35,335 bases of DNA, from positions 1,730,287 through 1,765,621 of the forward strand of contig CP070632.1 of the NCBI GenBank assembly GCA_020356065.1. The letters are read 5' to 3'. Origin of the DNA: Nitrospiraceae bacterium (lineage in GTDB: Bacteria > Nitrospirota > Thermodesulfovibrionia > UBA6902). The first letter of the stretch is position 1, and each line of letters begins with the position of its first letter. Under the pieces are notes generated by a model. The model had not been told where the DNA came from. It saw only the letters and a program-made list of their open reading frames with translations, and ran no database searches. Both the position numbers and the translations under genes were made by a program. Of this stretch, positions 1 to 8,930 are shown one piece after another.

Positions 1-546
1 TAAAAAGACGTTAGACCACTTCTTGGTAAAATATATTTTTGATTGACAGGTGCCCACTATATGGGTGTCGGTATTAGAGTGAATACGCGATATGATGTCA
101 TGTGCTGATTTCAGAGAAAAATATTGAATCTATGAGAAAGATTATTCTCTTTAAGAAGAATAAGGGATCAGGTTTAAATTCGAACATTTTAAAATGTCAT
201 TACCAAAAAAAATACACTTGGATAAGAAATCGGGGTTAAGTCTTGAACTATAAAGATTGTATCTGAAAAGTGCTAAAATTAAAAAACTGACCTCATGGCG
301 AGTGGTAACAAACTCAAAGTCTACCTCATCATGGGTACTATCAGAAAATATCTTTGCAATTTCAGTACCTTTAAAAAAGGTACCGCAGCCAGTGTCTTAT
401 GCACTCCGTGTTGTTACTTGATGTCAGATATAATTATTCTTCAAGCCAAAAGCAGCAAATTTTATTATGATAAGCAATAAAATGAGACCTGCAACCCTGA
501 ATTAAATTCTCCGGCAATTAAGGATTGTCAACGAAAATTTAAGAAA
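1..546. other. left-edge stretch without a supported gene
   Basis: I see no protein-family signal, tRNA or obvious terminator here. A 61-codon open frame at 295-480 (+) has no ribosome binding site, low-complexity content and no recognisable family, so I do not call it. The sequence is AT-rich and lies downstream of rph, which reads toward it. A TTGACA hexamer occurs at 43-48 but no matching -10 box follows at normal spacing. Confidence 0.5.
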
Positions 547-1263
547 CTATTCTCCAAGCGCCTCTTTTTGAATAGCTACAATCTTTTGAATGCCTGATTC
601 GGCAATGCTCAACATCTCCTGGAGATGTTCACTGCTGAAGGGATTGGTCTCTGCTGTGCCCTGAACTTCAATAAATTTTCCCCCGCCAGTCATAACAACA
701 TTCATATCCACTTCTGCCTTTGCGTCTTCTTCATACGGCAGGTCAAGACGCACATCCCCATCTATGATCCCGACACTTACCGCTGCAACATAATCCTTAA
801 CAGGTTGTGTCTCTATTAAGCTGTTATTCATCCCGTAGGATATAGCATCCTTCAGGGCAACAAATGCTCCTGTGATCGATGCAGTTCTGGTACCCCCGTC
901 TGCCTGAATCACATCACAATCAAGCCAAATTGTTCTCTCACCGAGGGCCTCAAGATCAACGACCGACCTCATTGACCTGCCTATTAACCTCTGGATTTCA
1001 TGTGTCCTACCTCCTATCTTACCCCTTGCCGATTCCCTGACAGTCCTTGTATCAGTCGACCTGGGCAGCATTGAGTATTCACCTGTGACCCAGCCTCTGC
1101 TCATATCTTTTAAAAAAGGCGGCACCTTTTCCTCAATGGATGCGGCGCAGATAACTTTTGTATCTCCCATCTCGATCAGGACAGATCCCTCTGCTGATTT
1201 CAGATAATTTCTCGTAATTTTAATATGTCTTAGTTCATCAAATTTTCTGCCGTCAGGTCTCAT
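547..1263 (-). CDS. rph: ribonuclease PH
   Basis: RNase PH is a phosphorolytic 3'-5' exoribonuclease that trims tRNA 3' ends, using phosphate and releasing nucleoside diphosphates, as a cytosolic hexameric ring. The 238-residue product has the normal family length. It starts MRPDGR, typical of the family, and carries the conserved blocks [32 protein letters not shown] and [19 protein letters not shown], which form the phosphate and RNA binding face. The C-terminal EVQGTAE block is also present. It is the last gene of a minus-strand run after the amidase, GerMN protein and murI, with a 38-bp gap to murI, so it is probably co-transcribed. The call is secure. Confidence 0.97.
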   Translation of the reverse strand: MRPDGRKFDELRHIKITRNYLKSAEGSVLIEMGDTKVICAASIEEKVPPFLKDMSRGWVTGEYSMLPRSTDTRTVRESARGKIGGRTHEIQRLIGRSMRSVVDLEALGERTIWLDCDVIQADGGTRTASITGAFVALKDAISYGMNNSLIETQPVKDYVAAVSVGIIDGDVRLDLPYEEDAKAEVDMNVVMTGGGKFIEVQGTAETNPFSSEHLQEMLSIAESGIQKIVAIQKEALGE

Positions 1264-1301
1264 CTCATCTCCTCTGTAATTAATTCATTATTTAATGTTC
1301 A

Positions 1302-2111
1302 CTACCCGGCCAACCTCACTTTGGAAATCCTTTCAATCGGATGTTTGAGGAATTTTTCACCCGTTATCACAAACTTTTCCGGAAAATCGGTTACATAAAA
1401 TTGCATTTCAGGTGTATTTCCTTCATGACGAAACAATCCCTTATCAGCGAGAATACTTCTCACTTCCCTTGCCGTTTCTACGGCCGAGTCAATCAGGGGC
1501 ATTCCCGTTATTTTCGCTATTACATTACTTATCATCGGATAATGTGTGCATCCAAGAACAATAACACCCGTCCTGTCAGGACTGATGGGCGATAAATATT
1601 TTCGAGCCGTAAGGTTGACAATTTCCCCATCAAGCCATCCCTCTTCGATCAATGGAACGAACAGAGGGCAGGCAAAACCCGTTACTTCAACAGACTGGTC
1701 TATCGCCTTAATGGCCCGTTCATACGCCCTGCTGTTGATGGTTGTCTCTGTACCGATAACAGCCACCTTTTTCGAACCTGCCTTTGCCACTGCAGCCCTT
1801 GCGCCAGGTTCAACAACTCCTATAACAGGAATGGGAAACTCCCTGCGAAGCAAATCAAGACTGATGGCAGAGGATGTATTACAGGCAACTACAAGGGCCT
1901 TTATCCCTTTTGAAACCAGAAAGGAAGCATTTTCGAATGAATATCTCTCAACTGTTTCTGCAGACCTTACCCCGTACGGAATTCGAGCCGTATCTCCAAA
2001 ATATATTATGTTCTCTCCGGGTAAGTACCTCATTACTTCTTTCATCACGGTGAGCCCACCTACACCCGAGTCAAATATGCCTATCGGTCTTTCATCAGAT
2101 AATTCCGGCAA
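1302..2111 (-). CDS. murI: glutamate racemase
   Basis: Glutamate racemase interconverts L- and D-glutamate by a cofactor-independent two-cysteine mechanism and supplies D-Glu for the peptidoglycan stem peptide. The 269-residue protein shows the N-terminal PIGIFDSGVGGLTV block, the first catalytic cysteine in VACNTSSA (about C77) and the second in LGCTHYP (about C188, with H190 next to it). IIYFGDTARIPYG is also conserved. The start overlaps the end of the upstream GerMN gene by 17 bp, which points to translational coupling inside an envelope-related operon with the amidase. Length and motifs are ordinary for the family. Confidence 0.97.
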   Translation of the reverse strand: MPELSDERPIGIFDSGVGGLTVMKEVMRYLPGENIIYFGDTARIPYGVRSAETVERYSFENASFLVSKGIKALVVACNTSSAISLDLLRREFPIPVIGVVEPGARAAVAKAGSKKVAVIGTETTINSRAYERAIKAIDQSVEVTGFACPLFVPLIEEGWLDGEIVNLTARKYLSPISPDRTGVIVLGCTHYPMISNVIAKITGMPLIDSAVETAREVRSILADKGLFRHEGNTPEMQFYVTDFPEKFVITGEKFLKHPIERISKVRLAG

Positions 2112-2670
2112 TCTCTTCTCCTATCGGTATCGAAATATCAATATGTCCTCCAAGACTGTCAACCTCCCTGCCCTCTATCAAGATCTTCATGGCAGTCAGT
2201 CCGGGAACGCTAGACCTGATACCATTGAACAGAGCGGCCAGAAATGTTAATTCCTGAGCAATGTCCATATCATAATTTTTCTTTAACTCATCACTGAAGT
2301 CCATATATATCACACCGTTTCTGTCCAGATATAGATCAAGAAGTTTCACATCATTCTCCTCAACCATTTTTTTGATGGTATCCTCAGCGAGAACAAGCAT
2401 CCTGTCTTTCCTGGACATTGTTCCACTCTTCACTAAAGGAATGCTCTCTCTGGTTTTATAAAGCCTTCCGGTTTTTCTCAACTTTTTTTTGTGTTCATGC
2501 AAGGCCTGTCTGGCCTCAATCTCAGTTATAAACGTAGACTCAAAGGCAAATTTATCCTTCAGAAAAAAATAGCTTGCTCCTGCGCTCAGAGCATAGGCAA
2601 GCAGCAGAATTATTGCAGAATACCAGAGTCGTGCTCCGGTTTTCTTCTTACCCTTTTTCATCTTCTTCAT
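2095..2670 (-). CDS. GerMN-domain membrane-anchored protein
   Basis: The 191-residue product has a lysine-rich start, one transmembrane segment (about residues 10-33) and a C-terminal GerMN domain with the pattern VYLDRNGVIYMDFSDEL-like. This domain is known from spore germination protein GerM but is widespread in non-spore formers, usually next to amidases. I chose the ATG at 2670 because AGGGA lies about 10 nt upstream; a longer frame to 2862 would run far into the amidase gene. A second ATG at 2661 is possible. It overlaps the amidase by 23 bp and murI by 17 bp. A role in the periplasm close to peptidoglycan turnover is inferred from context only. Confidence 0.8.
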   Translation of the reverse strand: MKKMKKGKKKTGARLWYSAIILLLAYALSAGASYFFLKDKFAFESTFITEIEARQALHEHKKKLRKTGRLYKTRESIPLVKSGTMSRKDRMLVLAEDTIKKMVEENDVKLLDLYLDRNGVIYMDFSDELKKNYDMDIAQELTFLAALFNGIRSSVPGLTAMKILIEGREVDSLGGHIDISIPIGEEIAGII

Positions 2671-3631
2671 ATCTGTAAAATCCCTGATATAGCGTGTTCG
2701 CAATCTCAGCCTTAAGATCTTCGATATAAGAAGCATCCTTAAATGAAGGAAGCTCAATAATAAGTGAGGCAGACTCAATTTGAGACAATATTCCATACGG
2801 AAGGGGTCTGACAGACACCATATCAGCTCCAAATGCATTCGATATTTCTTCCCTGATGACACTGACCAGTCTGGCTGATTGATTAAGATGTTCCTCCTGA
2901 CCCCTGTTTTTTATATAGGGTTTTACCATATCCGGGATATGACCTGTAATGACCGGCATATAAAGTACAATTTCGCTGTGATTGCCAACATGAATACTTA
3001 TAAAAACATCTGCATCTTTATCATTGGTGAGTCTTATTCTGTCTTTCTGACTCATAAATATGTCACTTCTCCTGGTCAGAATGCTGCGTGACGCTCCCCT
3101 GTTAATGAGTGCCTCCAGTTTTCTTGCTATATCAAGAACAACGTGTTTTTCAATATATTGCGCATTTCTTACGCCTTCCTCATAACCACCGTGCCCCGGA
3201 TCAATCACAATTGTCTTGCTCTTCAGCATTTCTGAGTCTTTATCTTCCTCGGGAATGACAAGGGGAAGAAACGCGTTCTGCTTGACCTTTAAATGCACGT
3301 CTATAACAAGCCTTGTAGGGTGTTTTAAGGTGAAAACTTTAAGTCCGCGGAAGTCTCCAGGAGAGAATGTTACACTTTTTTTATCGATCCTTTTGTATTC
3401 AAGAACTTTCTTCTCAGCTATGATCGCAAACTCCGACGTAGGAAACCTTACCAGGACATCTGTCCCTCTCTGATACACATGGGCATTTTCAATTATGTTT
3501 TCTTCTCCTTCCAGCACGATTCTCACAAAATCAAGGTGATGGCTGGATCTCATCTTAAGGACATTGGTATCGGCTGACAGGCAACAGGGCCAGATCATGA
3601 TGAGTGCCATAACACATACATATTTTTTCAT
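2648..3631 (-). CDS. N-acetylmuramoyl-L-alanine amidase (AMIN + Amidase_3)
   Basis: This secreted zinc amidase would cut the bond between MurNAc and L-alanine in peptidoglycan. The 327-residue protein has a signal peptide ending near LSA-D (residue 20), an N-terminal AMIN-like domain (about 24-115) and a catalytic Amidase_3 domain (about 138-320). Zinc ligands are visible as H147 in IDPGHGG, E161 in YIEKHV and H214 in ISIHVG, and the general-base glutamate as E293 in LIIELPSF. The ISIHVG motif replaces the common ISIHANA, a mild deviation. It heads the amidase-GerMN-murI-rph run, with overlaps or short gaps between genes. It resembles AmiC, but I leave the symbol empty because family assignment inside Amidase_3 is uncertain. 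Confidence 0.9.
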   Translation of the reverse strand: MKKYVCVMALIMIWPCCLSADTNVLKMRSSHHLDFVRIVLEGEENIIENAHVYQRGTDVLVRFPTSEFAIIAEKKVLEYKRIDKKSVTFSPGDFRGLKVFTLKHPTRLVIDVHLKVKQNAFLPLVIPEEDKDSEMLKSKTIVIDPGHGGYEEGVRNAQYIEKHVVLDIARKLEALINRGASRSILTRRSDIFMSQKDRIRLTNDKDADVFISIHVGNHSEIVLYMPVITGHIPDMVKPYIKNRGQEEHLNQSARLVSVIREEISNAFGADMVSVRPLPYGILSQIESASLIIELPSFKDASYIEDLKAEIANTLYQGFYRYEEDEKG

Positions 3632-3811
3632 ATGCCAATATTAGCATTTCCTGCTGTTGATATTCCATGATATCTTGCCGTATACGATTTAGCTCAATAT
3701 TGCTTAACAGTATCTCAACAGCAGATTAACAGTTGTTAAAGCCTGACATCTCACGTTTAAAATAATTTCAAACAACCGTTGAGCTGTTGCGGAACTACTT
3801 TGAACTATTCC
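3632..3811. repeat. intergenic AAC/GTT-rich short-repeat cluster
   Basis: This 180-bp gap between gmhA and the amidase contains repeated short words built on GTT/AAC: AACAGTTGTTAA at about 3727-3740, and CAAACAACCGTTGAGC, GGAACTACTTTGAACT at about 3769-3806. A similar cluster lies at about 11915-12070, in part in reverse orientation, including CACTACTTTTGATCA there against AACTACTTTGAACTA here. The gap must also hold the amidase promoter, but I cannot pick convincing -35/-10 boxes. Confidence 0.4.
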
Positions 3812-4390
3812 TTATCTATGGGATTCGAACAGTATTTCTTCCACCATCTGGCAGAGAACATGTCCAAGCGTAATATGGGTCTCCTGAACCCTGGGTGTAT
3901 CATTTGATGGCACAGCAAAAACGTAATCAGACATCGAGGCAAGCTTGTCCCCTTTTGCTCCTGTAAGCGCAATAACCTTTAGCCCCTTCTTTACTGCAGT
4001 TTCAACAGCCTTGATTACATTAGGAGAGGTACCGCTTGTGCTGATTGCAATAACTACATCACCATCCTGTGCAAGGGCCTTCAGCTGCCTTTCGAATATA
4101 CTTGTATAATCATAATCGTTCGCGATTGATGTTAGCACGGCAACGTCAGTATTAAGGGCTATTGCGGGAAAAGCAGGACGCTCCCTTTGAAACCTGTTAA
4201 TAAACTCAGCCGCAATATGTGATGCATCACAGGCGCTGCCTCCGTTTCCGAAAAGCAGGAGCTTGCTGCCGTTGTTAAGGGTATCTGCAATCAGTCTGGA
4301 AACCTCTATGATGGTCTCAATATATTCATCAACAAACTGCTGTTTTACCGACATGCTGTCCTTAAAAGACTTAAGGATCTTTTCTCTCAC
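3812..4390 (-). CDS. gmhA: phosphoheptose isomerase (SIS domain)
   Basis: GmhA converts sedoheptulose 7-phosphate to D-glycero-D-manno-heptose 7-phosphate, the first step of ADP-heptose synthesis for the LPS inner core. The 192-residue product is a single SIS domain of normal length. Motifs include FGNGGSACDASHIAAEFINRF, AISTSGTSPNVIKAVE and the C-terminal ETHITLGHVLCQMVE, which carries zinc ligands in the family. It lies 3 bp downstream of the LptM-like lipoprotein gene and is probably in the argH-lipoprotein-gmhA run. Its presence is a direct argument for an LPS-type outer membrane. Confidence 0.95.
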   Translation of the reverse strand: MREKILKSFKDSMSVKQQFVDEYIETIIEVSRLIADTLNNGSKLLLFGNGGSACDASHIAAEFINRFQRERPAFPAIALNTDVAVLTSIANDYDYTSIFERQLKALAQDGDVVIAISTSGTSPNVIKAVETAVKKGLKVIALTGAKGDKLASMSDYVFAVPSNDTPRVQETHITLGHVLCQMVEEILFESHR

Positions 4391-4393
4391 TCC

Positions 4394-4885
4394 CTACCTC
4401 TCCTCAGTTACTATCTCTATCACCGTGGAAAATTCACTTTCTGACGTTCCGATCGCAGAGATTCTGTAACGGTATCTGGATTTCATTTTTATCCTTTCAT
4501 CAATAAACGCTGGGACAGTGGTTTTACCTGCCTCTATAAATCCATTACCGTCATCACGGTACACCATGTAATACGCTACACCCTGCCCTTCAATTTCATC
4601 CCATGAAAGAACGACCGATTCGCCCGTAAACACTCCCACCAGTCCGGACGGGACGCCGGGTCGGTCAATATCAATATCTTTTCTCTCTTTTGACAGGTTA
4701 TCTCCCTGTTTTCTTTCCTTAAAATTGACATTCGTTTCTTCTTCTGAAACGTCATGGGGAGAAGGAAGAAAAGGATCCCCCCTTCTGCCGCATGAAACGA
4801 TAGAGAGTATCACGAGCAGATTAACGGCATATATAAAGGAGCAAATGAAATATCTCAACCTGCTTTTGTTGTATAAAAAATTCAC
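4394..4885 (-). CDS. LptM-like lipoprotein with fibronectin type III domain
   Basis: The product of about 163 residues has a basic start, a hydrophobic stretch and a lipobox ILSIVSC, with the lipidated cysteine at residue 32. This is followed directly by GRRGDPFLPS, which resembles the CGxxGPLxxP signature of LptM (YifL), the small lipoprotein that assists LptD maturation. After a charged linker comes a fibronectin type III-like domain (about residues 75-160: SWDEIEGQGVAYYMVYRDD, RYRISAIGTSESEFST). I chose the GTG at 4885, 10 nt past the argH stop. An upstream ATG at 5011 would bury 42 residues inside argH and spoil the signal peptide. E. coli LptM is far shorter, so the Fn3 extension is notable. 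Function is inferred. Confidence 0.7.
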   Translation of the reverse strand: MNFLYNKSRLRYFICSFIYAVNLLVILSIVSCGRRGDPFLPSPHDVSEEETNVNFKERKQGDNLSKERKDIDIDRPGVPSGLVGVFTGESVVLSWDEIEGQGVAYYMVYRDDGNGFIEAGKTTVPAFIDERIKMKSRYRYRISAIGTSESEFSTVIEIVTEER

Positions 4886-4895
4886 TGTTAAAATA

Positions 4896-6266
4896 TTACT
4901 TCTTATTCCTGATTCTTTTGATACGGGCCAATACCTGTTTTGGAGATGTACCTGCGAATGATGTCTTCCCCCTGATAGAAGCGCCAACGGTAATATGTTC
5001 AGAAATATCACTGGTGATACGTTCTGAATGCCTCTTTAACTCCTGTATATCAAGGTTTTCAAGGGTCTTACCTTTATCAATACAGTAACTGACTATATTT
5101 CCGGTAACTTCATGGGCCTCCCTGAAAGGCATTCCTTTTTTTACGAGATATTCAGCAATGTCTGTTGCCGTAAGAAAACCTGCAATCGTAGCTTCCTTCA
5201 TTTTTTCCCTGTCAAAACGCATCTTCTTCATCATCTGACAAAGTACATCAAGACACGACTTTACCGTATCTACAGTGTCGAACATCGGCTCCTTGTCCTC
5301 CTGCATGTCCCTGTTATATGCAAGAGGCAGACCTTTCATCATTGATAAAATTGATATAAGATTTCCATAGACCCTGCCCGTCTTTCCCCTCACCATTTCC
5401 AGGATATCCGGATTTTTCTTCTGGGGCATGATACTCGACCCTGTTGTGAACGCATCTGGCAGGTGAACAAACCCGAACTCCTCACTGTTCCATAGGATAA
5501 ATTCCTCTGACAACCTGGAAAGATGGAGCATGAGAAGACTCGATGCAGACATGAATTCAGCAACAAAGTCCCTGTCCGAGACCGAATCAATACTGTTTTC
5601 AGAAACAGCGGGAAATTTTAAAAGTCTTGCGACATACTTCCTGTCTATGGGAAATGAAGTGCCTGCCAGGGCCGCAGAGCCAAGAGGCAGGACATTAATC
5701 CTCTTCAGACAGTCGGCAAACCTTTCCCTGTCCCTCTCCAGCATCTCATAGTATGCCAGCAGGTGATGAGAGAGTAAGACAGGCTGTGCCCTCTGGAGAT
5801 GTGTATATCCGGGCATAACTATTTCTACGTGTTTGCCCGCAAGCGATACAAGCACACGTTGGAATGCCTTTATCAATTTCATTATTTCTCCGGTCTCATC
5901 ACGTAAATAAAGTCGTGTGTCCAGGGCCACCTGGTCGTTCCTGCTCCTGGCAGTGTGAAGCATGCCTCCGACAGGTCCTATCTTTTTTATGAGAGCATGT
6001 TCTATGTTCATATGCACATCTTCAAGATCATCACGGAACCTGAATGTTCCGCTCTCTATCTCCTCACTGATGTCCATTAGACCTTTCGTGATCAGCTTTG
6101 CGTCTTTTGCAGGAATAATCTTCTGCTTTGCAAGCATGCTTACATGCGCAATACTCCCCTCAATATCATATTTCCAGAGCCTGACATCAAAGGAAATTGA
6201 CGATGTAAAGTCATCTACAATCTTTTCAGTTTTCTCCCTGAATCTTCCTGACCAGAGCTTTTTCAT
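4896..6266 (-). CDS. argH: argininosuccinate lyase
   Basis: ArgH cleaves argininosuccinate to arginine and fumarate, the last step of arginine synthesis, as a cytosolic homotetramer. The product is 456 residues from the ATG at 6266 (MKKLWSGRF), the usual family start. The fumarase/aspartase signature GSSIMPQKKNPD sits at about residues 276-287. LHTARSRNDQVALDTRL and PGYTHLQRAQPV are also intact. No good Shine-Dalgarno precedes the ATG; an alternative upstream ATG at 6287 is less family-like. A gene for a LptM-like lipoprotein follows directly, then gmhA. Confidence 0.97.
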   Translation of the reverse strand: MKKLWSGRFREKTEKIVDDFTSSISFDVRLWKYDIEGSIAHVSMLAKQKIIPAKDAKLITKGLMDISEEIESGTFRFRDDLEDVHMNIEHALIKKIGPVGGMLHTARSRNDQVALDTRLYLRDETGEIMKLIKAFQRVLVSLAGKHVEIVMPGYTHLQRAQPVLLSHHLLAYYEMLERDRERFADCLKRINVLPLGSAALAGTSFPIDRKYVARLLKFPAVSENSIDSVSDRDFVAEFMSASSLLMLHLSRLSEEFILWNSEEFGFVHLPDAFTTGSSIMPQKKNPDILEMVRGKTGRVYGNLISILSMMKGLPLAYNRDMQEDKEPMFDTVDTVKSCLDVLCQMMKKMRFDREKMKEATIAGFLTATDIAEYLVKKGMPFREAHEVTGNIVSYCIDKGKTLENLDIQELKRHSERITSDISEHITVGASIRGKTSFAGTSPKQVLARIKRIRNKK

Positions 6267-6272
6267 GAGAGT

Positions 6273-6302
6273 AAGATAAAACTTCATATTGCGTATAGTC
6301 AA
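6273..6302 (-). promoter_or_regulatory. possible sigma-70 promoter for argH, perhaps leaderless
   Basis: On the minus strand TTGACT (6297-6302) is followed 18 bp later by TATCTT (6273-6278). A start site about 7 nt further would fall at or next to the argH ATG at 6266, which lacks a Shine-Dalgarno sequence. This would make a leaderless mRNA. The -10 box is only a partial match, so this is tentative. Confidence 0.3.
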
Positions 6303-6345
6303 GCACAGCTTGCATTATGAACATAACACATTTATGATTAAACTG

Positions 6346-7263
6346 ATGAAAATAACGGGTCTCGGACAGTGCGCGCTTGATCACTCATTTGTAGTCGATT
6401 CCCTTCCTGAACCGGACACCAAAAAGGAAGTGATGCAATGGGAAATTAACGGCGGAGGTCCTGTAGCTACGGCGCTTGTCAGTCTTTCAAGACTCGGGAT
6501 GGACTGCTCTTTTTATGGAGTGGTTGGAGATGATGAAGCAGGTTTTAAAATAAGAGACGCACTCAAACGTGAAAACGTACAGACAAATGGCCTGATTTCC
6601 CGCACTGGTTCAGATTCACAGGCAGCATTTATTGCCGTGGAAAAAACAACAGGAACAAGAACAATATTCTGGAAGCGTCCGTCTGCTGAGGCCTTGAAGC
6701 CGGAAGAGCTTGCTGCTGATTTTCTTGAAGATGCTGCCTTCCTCCTTTTGGACGGATTGATGGAAGAAGCTTCTCTTCATGCTGCAGACATGGCGAAAAA
6801 AAAATCAGTTCCTGTAATGCTAGATGCAGGAAGAGTGAGAACGGGAATGATCGATCTTGCCTGCATGTGCGATTATGTCGTCTGCTCCGAGGAATTTGCA
6901 AGAGAGTTTTGTGCAGACCTGGGAGAATTCAACCCTGAAAAAGCTTTACGTAAAATGAAATCATTCAGAAATAGAGCGGTAACCATCACCCTTGGAAGCA
7001 AAGGAAGCTATACTCTGTCAGGAGAAGATATATTTTATACTCCGTCTTTCAAGATTGATGTTCTTGACACGACCGGCGCCGGTGATGTGTTTCACGGGGG
7101 ATATATCTATGGTCTGCTGCAGAAATGGGAACTGAAAAAAGTTACAAGATTTGCATCTGCGGTTGCCGCGCTTAAATGCAGAAAGCTGGGAGGAAGAGCG
7201 GGCATCCCCGGATTAAAAGAAGCTGAAGATCTGATGTCCGCCGGTGAGGTCAACAGCAAATGA
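6346..7263 (+). CDS. PfkB-family carbohydrate kinase
   Basis: This ribokinase-like enzyme would phosphorylate a sugar or nucleoside with ATP. Starting at the ATG at 6346 (MKITGLGQCALD) gives 305 residues, normal for the family. The N-terminal substrate-binding block NGGGPVATALVSLSRLG and GVVGDDEAGFKIRD are present. The C-terminal PfkB signature DTTGAGDVFHGGY is at about residues 241-253, with the catalytic aspartate near 247. Upstream ATGs at 6289 and 6334 are possible but add residues without family similarity. It is divergent from argH with an 80-bp gap. The substrate cannot be read from sequence; candidates include fructose-like sugars. Confidence 0.9.
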   Translation: MKITGLGQCALDHSFVVDSLPEPDTKKEVMQWEINGGGPVATALVSLSRLGMDCSFYGVVGDDEAGFKIRDALKRENVQTNGLISRTGSDSQAAFIAVEKTTGTRTIFWKRPSAEALKPEELAADFLEDAAFLLLDGLMEEASLHAADMAKKKSVPVMLDAGRVRTGMIDLACMCDYVVCSEEFAREFCADLGEFNPEKALRKMKSFRNRAVTITLGSKGSYTLSGEDIFYTPSFKIDVLDTTGAGDVFHGGYIYGLLQKWELKKVTRFASAVAALKCRKLGGRAGIPGLKEAEDLMSAGEVNSK

Positions 7264-7634
7264 AAACTGTACATTACCGTAAATCAGGAATAGACAGCAT
7301 TTGCAAACAGTAACAGAACGATAATTATGTATAACGTTACTCCGATTACTATTCTTTTCATATCGATAATCTTATGGCATATTCCCCACCTGTCCAGAAA
7401 CTGTCCCGGATAACTCAACGCAACTAATATGCCAATATTTCTTAATTTCCTAACAACCTGTAATTTAATAATATTCAAGACACAAAAATCAAGGGGTCAA
7501 TTCATTGCGAGTTTTTTTATGTATCGTTTCTCATTCGCTTTAATCATTATTTGATAATGTTCTCTGATGATGAATATCAATTTTAACAATAAAACGTACC
7601 GAATAATTATCTGCTATAATATCGTCTAAAAATC
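7264..7634. other. intergenic stretch with one candidate micro-ORF
   Basis: No clear gene occurs in this 371-bp gap. On the minus strand 7361-7284 encodes a 25-residue peptide starting MKRIVIG followed by one hydrophobic stretch, the shape of a small membrane protein. It has no strong ribosome binding site, so I leave it uncalled. The plus-strand sequence just before the DUF1614 gene is AT-rich (TATAAT occurs at 7615-7620) and may hold its promoter. Confidence 0.35.
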
Positions 7635-8291
7635 ATGTATTTTCTCCCTGTTTCAATTGCGATATTTTTTTTATTTCTGTTTCTGGTTCCCTTCTTCATT
7701 TTCATGCTTCCAGCTGTTGCCTTTGCAAAACTCGGGCTGAGTCCATTTGCCGGCCTGATTTTTTTCTGGGTCTGCCTTATGGGCAGCCTTATTAATATTC
7801 CTGTATACAGGAGAGAGCTTGATACATATTGCGAAACAGATGATGTAGCTGATGTATTTAACAGGTTCTTCGGGATACGGATCCCCAAATTTCAGCAGCA
7901 GATCATTTCCTTAAATCTTGGTGGTGCCATCCTTCCCGGTCTGCTCAGCATGTTTCTCCTCTCAAAAGTCAATCTTCATGCAGTAATACCTGCAACAATC
8001 ATAACATCAGTTTTCTCATATTCCCTGAGCAAACCTGTCAAGGGGGTCGGAATTGTGATTCCGGCATTTATCCCTCCGATAATTGCTGCAGTTGCGGCAT
8101 TAATTTTCGCGCAAAAAGGCAATGCTCCTGCTGTTGCATATATATCGGGTGTGCTGGGAACACTCATCGGTGCAGATCTTTTAAGGCTTCATCAGTTAAA
8201 AAAGTTCGGCCTGTCATTCCTCAGCATTGGCGGAGCAGGCGTGTTTGACGGAATTTTCATTGTTGGTATAATTTCAGTCTTACTGGCATAG
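7635..8291 (+). CDS. DUF1614 family integral membrane protein
   Basis: The 218-residue protein is strongly hydrophobic with about six to seven membrane segments and matches what I know of DUF1614, a family of unknown function in bacteria and archaea. Its hallmarks are conserved LNLGGAILP, a central VKGVGIVIPAFIPP segment, GTLIGADLLRL with an intramembrane aspartate, and a C-terminal GGAGVFDGIFI. The product is full length. The conserved polar residues inside helices suggest a channel, transporter or enzyme, but no function is established. It lies 69 bp upstream of the flavin reductase-like gene and may be co-transcribed with it. Confidence 0.8.
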   Translation: MYFLPVSIAIFFLFLFLVPFFIFMLPAVAFAKLGLSPFAGLIFFWVCLMGSLINIPVYRRELDTYCETDDVADVFNRFFGIRIPKFQQQIISLNLGGAILPGLLSMFLLSKVNLHAVIPATIITSVFSYSLSKPVKGVGIVIPAFIPPIIAAVAALIFAQKGNAPAVAYISGVLGTLIGADLLRLHQLKKFGLSFLSIGGAGVFDGIFIVGIISVLLA

Positions 8292-8359
8292 GAAATAAAA
8301 TGTGCGGGGGCATGTCGTATCATGCACCCTGTAACAGGAAATCATTCAGGAGGTTTCAC

Positions 8360-8884
8360 ATGCAGGAACTGGAAAGACACAAAGCATTTGAACTTGCATC
8401 GCCTTTTCCCTATGTCCTTGTAGTCACACAGGACAAAAGAGACAGACCGAACATCATGGGACTTTCATGGTGGACGTTTACATCCTGGGATCCACTCATG
8501 ATCGGGATCTCCGTTGGCCTTAAAAAATATACTCACGAGTGCCTTGAGAACCATAATGAGTTTGTGATCTGCTTTCCGTCCGAGGGACAGAAAAAGGACG
8601 CCTGGTTATGCGGGACGAAAAGTGGAAGAGATATCGACAAGTTCCAGGAAACAGACTTCAGGCCGGCACACTCAACAGTTGTAAAACCCCCAATAATAGA
8701 GGGCTCAACCGTCGCGTATGAATGTAAAATTACCAAACACGTTGTTACCGGCGACCACACGCTGTTTATCGGAAACGTCGTTGCAATACATGGTAATCCT
8801 GATAAATTAAACCATCTGTATTCGATCCACTACACAAAGCTGATAAGTATCGGCTCAGGCGGTGAAATAAAGATGGATTTGTAG
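8360..8884 (+). CDS. flavin reductase-like FMN-binding protein
   Basis: This is a 174-residue protein of the split-barrel flavin reductase family, whose members bind FMN and often reduce flavins or act as flavoredoxins. The start at 8360 is fixed by a strong CAGGAGGT six bases upstream; an upstream in-frame ATG at 8300 lacks one. Family features include the N-terminal ASPFPYVLVVTQDKRDRPNIM strand pair, GLSWWTFTSWDPLMIGISVG, and a C-terminal VVTGDHTLFIGNVVAIH. It sits between a DUF1614 gene and the multiheme cytochrome, so a link to periplasmic or membrane redox chemistry is possible, though the protein itself lacks a signal peptide. Confidence 0.88.
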   Translation: MQELERHKAFELASPFPYVLVVTQDKRDRPNIMGLSWWTFTSWDPLMIGISVGLKKYTHECLENHNEFVICFPSEGQKKDAWLCGTKSGRDIDKFQETDFRPAHSTVVKPPIIEGSTVAYECKITKHVVTGDHTLFIGNVVAIHGNPDKLNHLYSIHYTKLISIGSGGEIKMDL

Positions 8885-8930
8885 GTACACGTTGTGAAAT
8901 ATCGGTAACATATGTGCTAAAGTTATCTAT

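Noticed and set aside
295-480. 61-codon open frame at the left edge
   Set aside because: No ribosome site, no family signal, composition like random AT-rich sequence.
1546-2250. Long plus-strand frame opposite murI
   Set aside because: It is antisense to a clear murI gene; the translated text has no family features.
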